Shown: positions 29,819 through 31,531 of the stretch, in pieces
Position numbering within the stretch: position 1 is the stretch's first letter
Layout of the letters: every line of letters starts with the position of its first letter
From: an uncultured Lachnospiraceae bacterium
GTDB taxonomy: Bacteria > Bacillota > Clostridia > Lachnospirales > Lachnospiraceae
NCBI GenBank assembly: GCA_910588885.1
Contig: CAJUSQ010000018.1
Coordinates: 1 to 31,531, forward strand
Direction: 5' to 3'
DNA length: 31,531 bases
Notes under the pieces: generated by a model
What the model was told of the DNA's origin: nothing
What the model saw: only the letters and a program-made list of their open reading frames with translations
Database searches by the model: none
Translations under genes and position numbers: made by a program

Positions 29819-31531
29819 TTGAATAAACGTTACAGATCATTTGGAATATACGTCGGGGTGATCGTAATCATTGCGGTGGTGCTGATCCTACGGACCGGGG
29901 CAGGAACGATTTCCCAGGAAGCGGCGTATACGGAAGCGGCAATGGAGGATGATTTAGCGGAAGGGAAGATTGCATCGGTGTATATCCTGCCCAACCGGGA
30001 GGTTCCCAGCGGCGAAGTGCGGGTGACCCTGAACGATGCATCCGAACGAAAGATGTATACGACGGATGTGAACCAGGTAAAGAATTTGATGCGGGAATAT
30101 GATTTCAAGAGCTACCGGACCGCAGACATTCCGGAGGAGAACTGGCTTTTGACCTTCCTGCCCATGCTTTTGACCTTCGGGATCGTATTTATTTTTTATA
30201 TTGTTATGACCAGCCATGCCCAGGCCGGAGGCGGCGGAAACAATTCAAAGATGATGAATTTCGGCAAAAGCCGGGCGCGGATGACCACGGAGAATAAGAA
30301 TGTTTCCTTTGGCAGCGTCGCGGGCCTTCGGGAAGAGAAAGAGGATTTGGAGGAAATCGTGGATTTCCTGCGTTATCCCCGGAAATATACGAAGCTGGGG
30401 GCGCGGATTCCCAAAGGAGTGCTGTTGGTGGGCCCTCCCGGAACGGGTAAGACGCTGCTGGCAAAGGCGGTGGCAGGGGAGGCCGGAGTTCCCTTTTTCA
30501 GTATCTCCGGTTCTGATTTTGTGGAAATGTTTGTGGGCGTAGGTGCGTCCCGGGTCCGTGATTTGTTTGAGGATGCCAAGAAAAATGCTCCCTGCATCGT
30601 ATTTATTGACGAGATCGACGCGGTTGCCAGACGGCGCGGTACCGGCATGGGCGGCGGCCATGACGAGCGGGAACAGACCCTGAACCAGCTGCTGGTAGAG
30701 ATGGACGGCTTTGGCGTCAATGAAGGCATTATCGTTATGGCGGCAACCAACCGGGTGGATATTCTGGATCCGGCGATCTTAAGGCCCGGACGTTTTGACC
30801 GCAAGGTGGCTGTGGGACGTCCGGATGTGAAAGGCCGGGAGGAGATCTTAAAGGTTCATTCCCGTCAAAAGCCGCTGGCAGAGGATGTAGATCTGGCGCG
30901 GGTGGCAAGAACGACTTCTGGTTTTACAGGGGCGGATCTGGAGAACCTGATGAATGAGGCGGCCATCAATGCCGCAAAAAGTGACCGGGCTTTTATCGTG
31001 CAGGCAGATATTGAGAAGTCTTTTGTAAAGGTGGGGATCGGAGCAGAGAAAAAAAGCCGGGTGATCTCGGATAAAGAGAAACGGATTACCGCTTATCACG
31101 AAGCAGGCCATGCGATTTTGTTCCATGTGCTGCCGGATGTGGGACCGGTGCATACGGTTTCTATTATTCCGACAGGAATCGGAGCCGCGGGCTATACCAT
31201 GCCCTTACCGGGAGAGGATGAGATGTTCAATACCAAGGGCAGGATGCTGCAGAACATTATGGTTTCTCTTGGCGGGAGAATCGCAGAGGAGATCATTTTT
31301 GAGGATGTGACGACCGGAGCCTCTCAGGATATCAAGCAGGCCAGTAAGATTGCCCGTGCCATGGTGACAAAGTACGGAATGTCGGAGGCTGTGGGTATGA
31401 TCGATTATGACAGTGACGGTGATGAGGTATTTATCGGGCGGGATCTGGCACATGCGAGAAGCTACGGAGAGGGCGTGGCCGGAATGATCGATGCGGAGGT
31501 AAAGAGAATCATTGACGAGTGCTATCAGAAG
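29819..31531 (+). CDS. ftsH: ATP-dependent zinc metalloprotease FtsH, 3' end outside the window
   Basis: 571 residues of a membrane-bound AAA+ protease are present, running in frame to the last base. The start is a TTG at 29819 with AAGGAGG eight bases upstream; no in-frame ATG gives the first membrane segment. Membrane helices lie at about residues 9-25 and 111-130, enclosing an extracytoplasmic domain. The AAA module has Walker A GPPGTGKT (205-212), Walker B CIVFIDEID (259-267), the second-region arginine RPGRFDRK, and the protease motif HEAGH (His427, Glu428, His431). It degrades membrane and short-lived cytosolic proteins. Probably 30-100 residues are missing at the C-terminus. Confidence 0.95.
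   Translation, partial: MNKRYRSFGIYVGVIVIIAVVLILRTGAGTISQEAAYTEAAMEDDLAEGKIASVYILPNREVPSGEVRVTLNDASERKMYTTDVNQVKNLMREYDFKSYRTADIPEENWLLTFLPMLLTFGIVFIFYIVMTSHAQAGGGGNNSKMMNFGKSRARMTTENKNVSFGSVAGLREEKEDLEEIVDFLRYPRKYTKLGARIPKGVLLVGPPGTGKTLLAKAVAGEAGVPFFSISGSDFVEMFVGVGASRVRDLFEDAKKNAPCIVFIDEIDAVARRRGTGMGGGHDEREQTLNQLLVEMDGFGVNEGIIVMAATNRVDILDPAILRPGRFDRKVAVGRPDVKGREEILKVHSRQKPLAEDVDLARVARTTSGFTGADLENLMNEAAINAAKSDRAFIVQADIEKSFVKVGIGAEKKSRVISDKEKRITAYHEAGHAILFHVLPDVGPVHTVSIIPTGIGAAGYTMPLPGEDEMFNTKGRMLQNIMVSLGGRIAEEIIFEDVTTGASQDIKQASKIARAMVTKYGMSEAVGMIDYDSDGDEVFIGRDLAHARSYGEGVAGMIDAEVKRIIDECYQK

Overview
The window looks like a chromosomal segment of an endospore-forming Clostridia bacterium, most likely a Lachnospiraceae-type gut anaerobe. 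This is inferred from three things. The right end carries the order HU - rqcP - yabP - yabQ - divIC/ftsB-like - spoIIE - tilS - hpt - ftsH, a compressed version of the Bacillus spoIIE-ftsH neighbourhood. Sporulation genes are present (a CotS-like gene, yabP, yabQ, spoIIE). GC is moderate, with strong AGGAGG-type ribosome sites and several TTG/GTG starts. No phage, insertion sequence, CRISPR array or rRNA was found.

Left edge (1-4491): the 3' part of tRNA-Lys(UUU), a ~390-base stretch with what looks like a decayed toxin-antitoxin remnant and two terminators, a cobalamin-binding-type radical SAM protein (+), then a MATE efflux protein and a LacI-type regulator (both -).

Sugar locus (4492-11138): diverging from the LacI gene is a tight five-gene operon: an L-fucose/L-arabinose-isomerase-family enzyme, a transketolase split into two subunits, an FGGY sugar kinase, and a cytoplasmic glycosidase-like protein with DUF5060 / apiosidase-like architecture. 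Aldose isomerase, ketose kinase and split transketolase together match the logic of D-apiose breakdown via apulose 4-phosphate, and the last gene would release the sugar inside the cell. The substrate is inference. The control region holds three tandem 27-bp repeats, a 7-4-7 inverted repeat and three copies of a 9-bp motif.

Middle (11135-17785): a small unrecognised protein, rubrerythrin, a YitT-family membrane protein followed by a LuxR-type regulator, a glycogen branching enzyme, a TetR-type regulator and a HAD phosphatase. These are mostly independent units separated by clear terminators and promoters.

Right part (17945-31531): CCA-adding enzyme, a CotS-like spore protein behind a sigma-E-like promoter, a PEGA-domain lipoprotein, phosphoglucomutase, HU, and then the sporulation/division/housekeeping cluster. 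Two features there stand out: a sigma-E-like promoter before yabP with the same geometry as the cotS-like one, and a spoIIE promoter whose consensus -35 and -10 are 21 bp apart with Spo0A-box-like sequences, as in Bacillus spoIIE. ftsH runs off the right edge.
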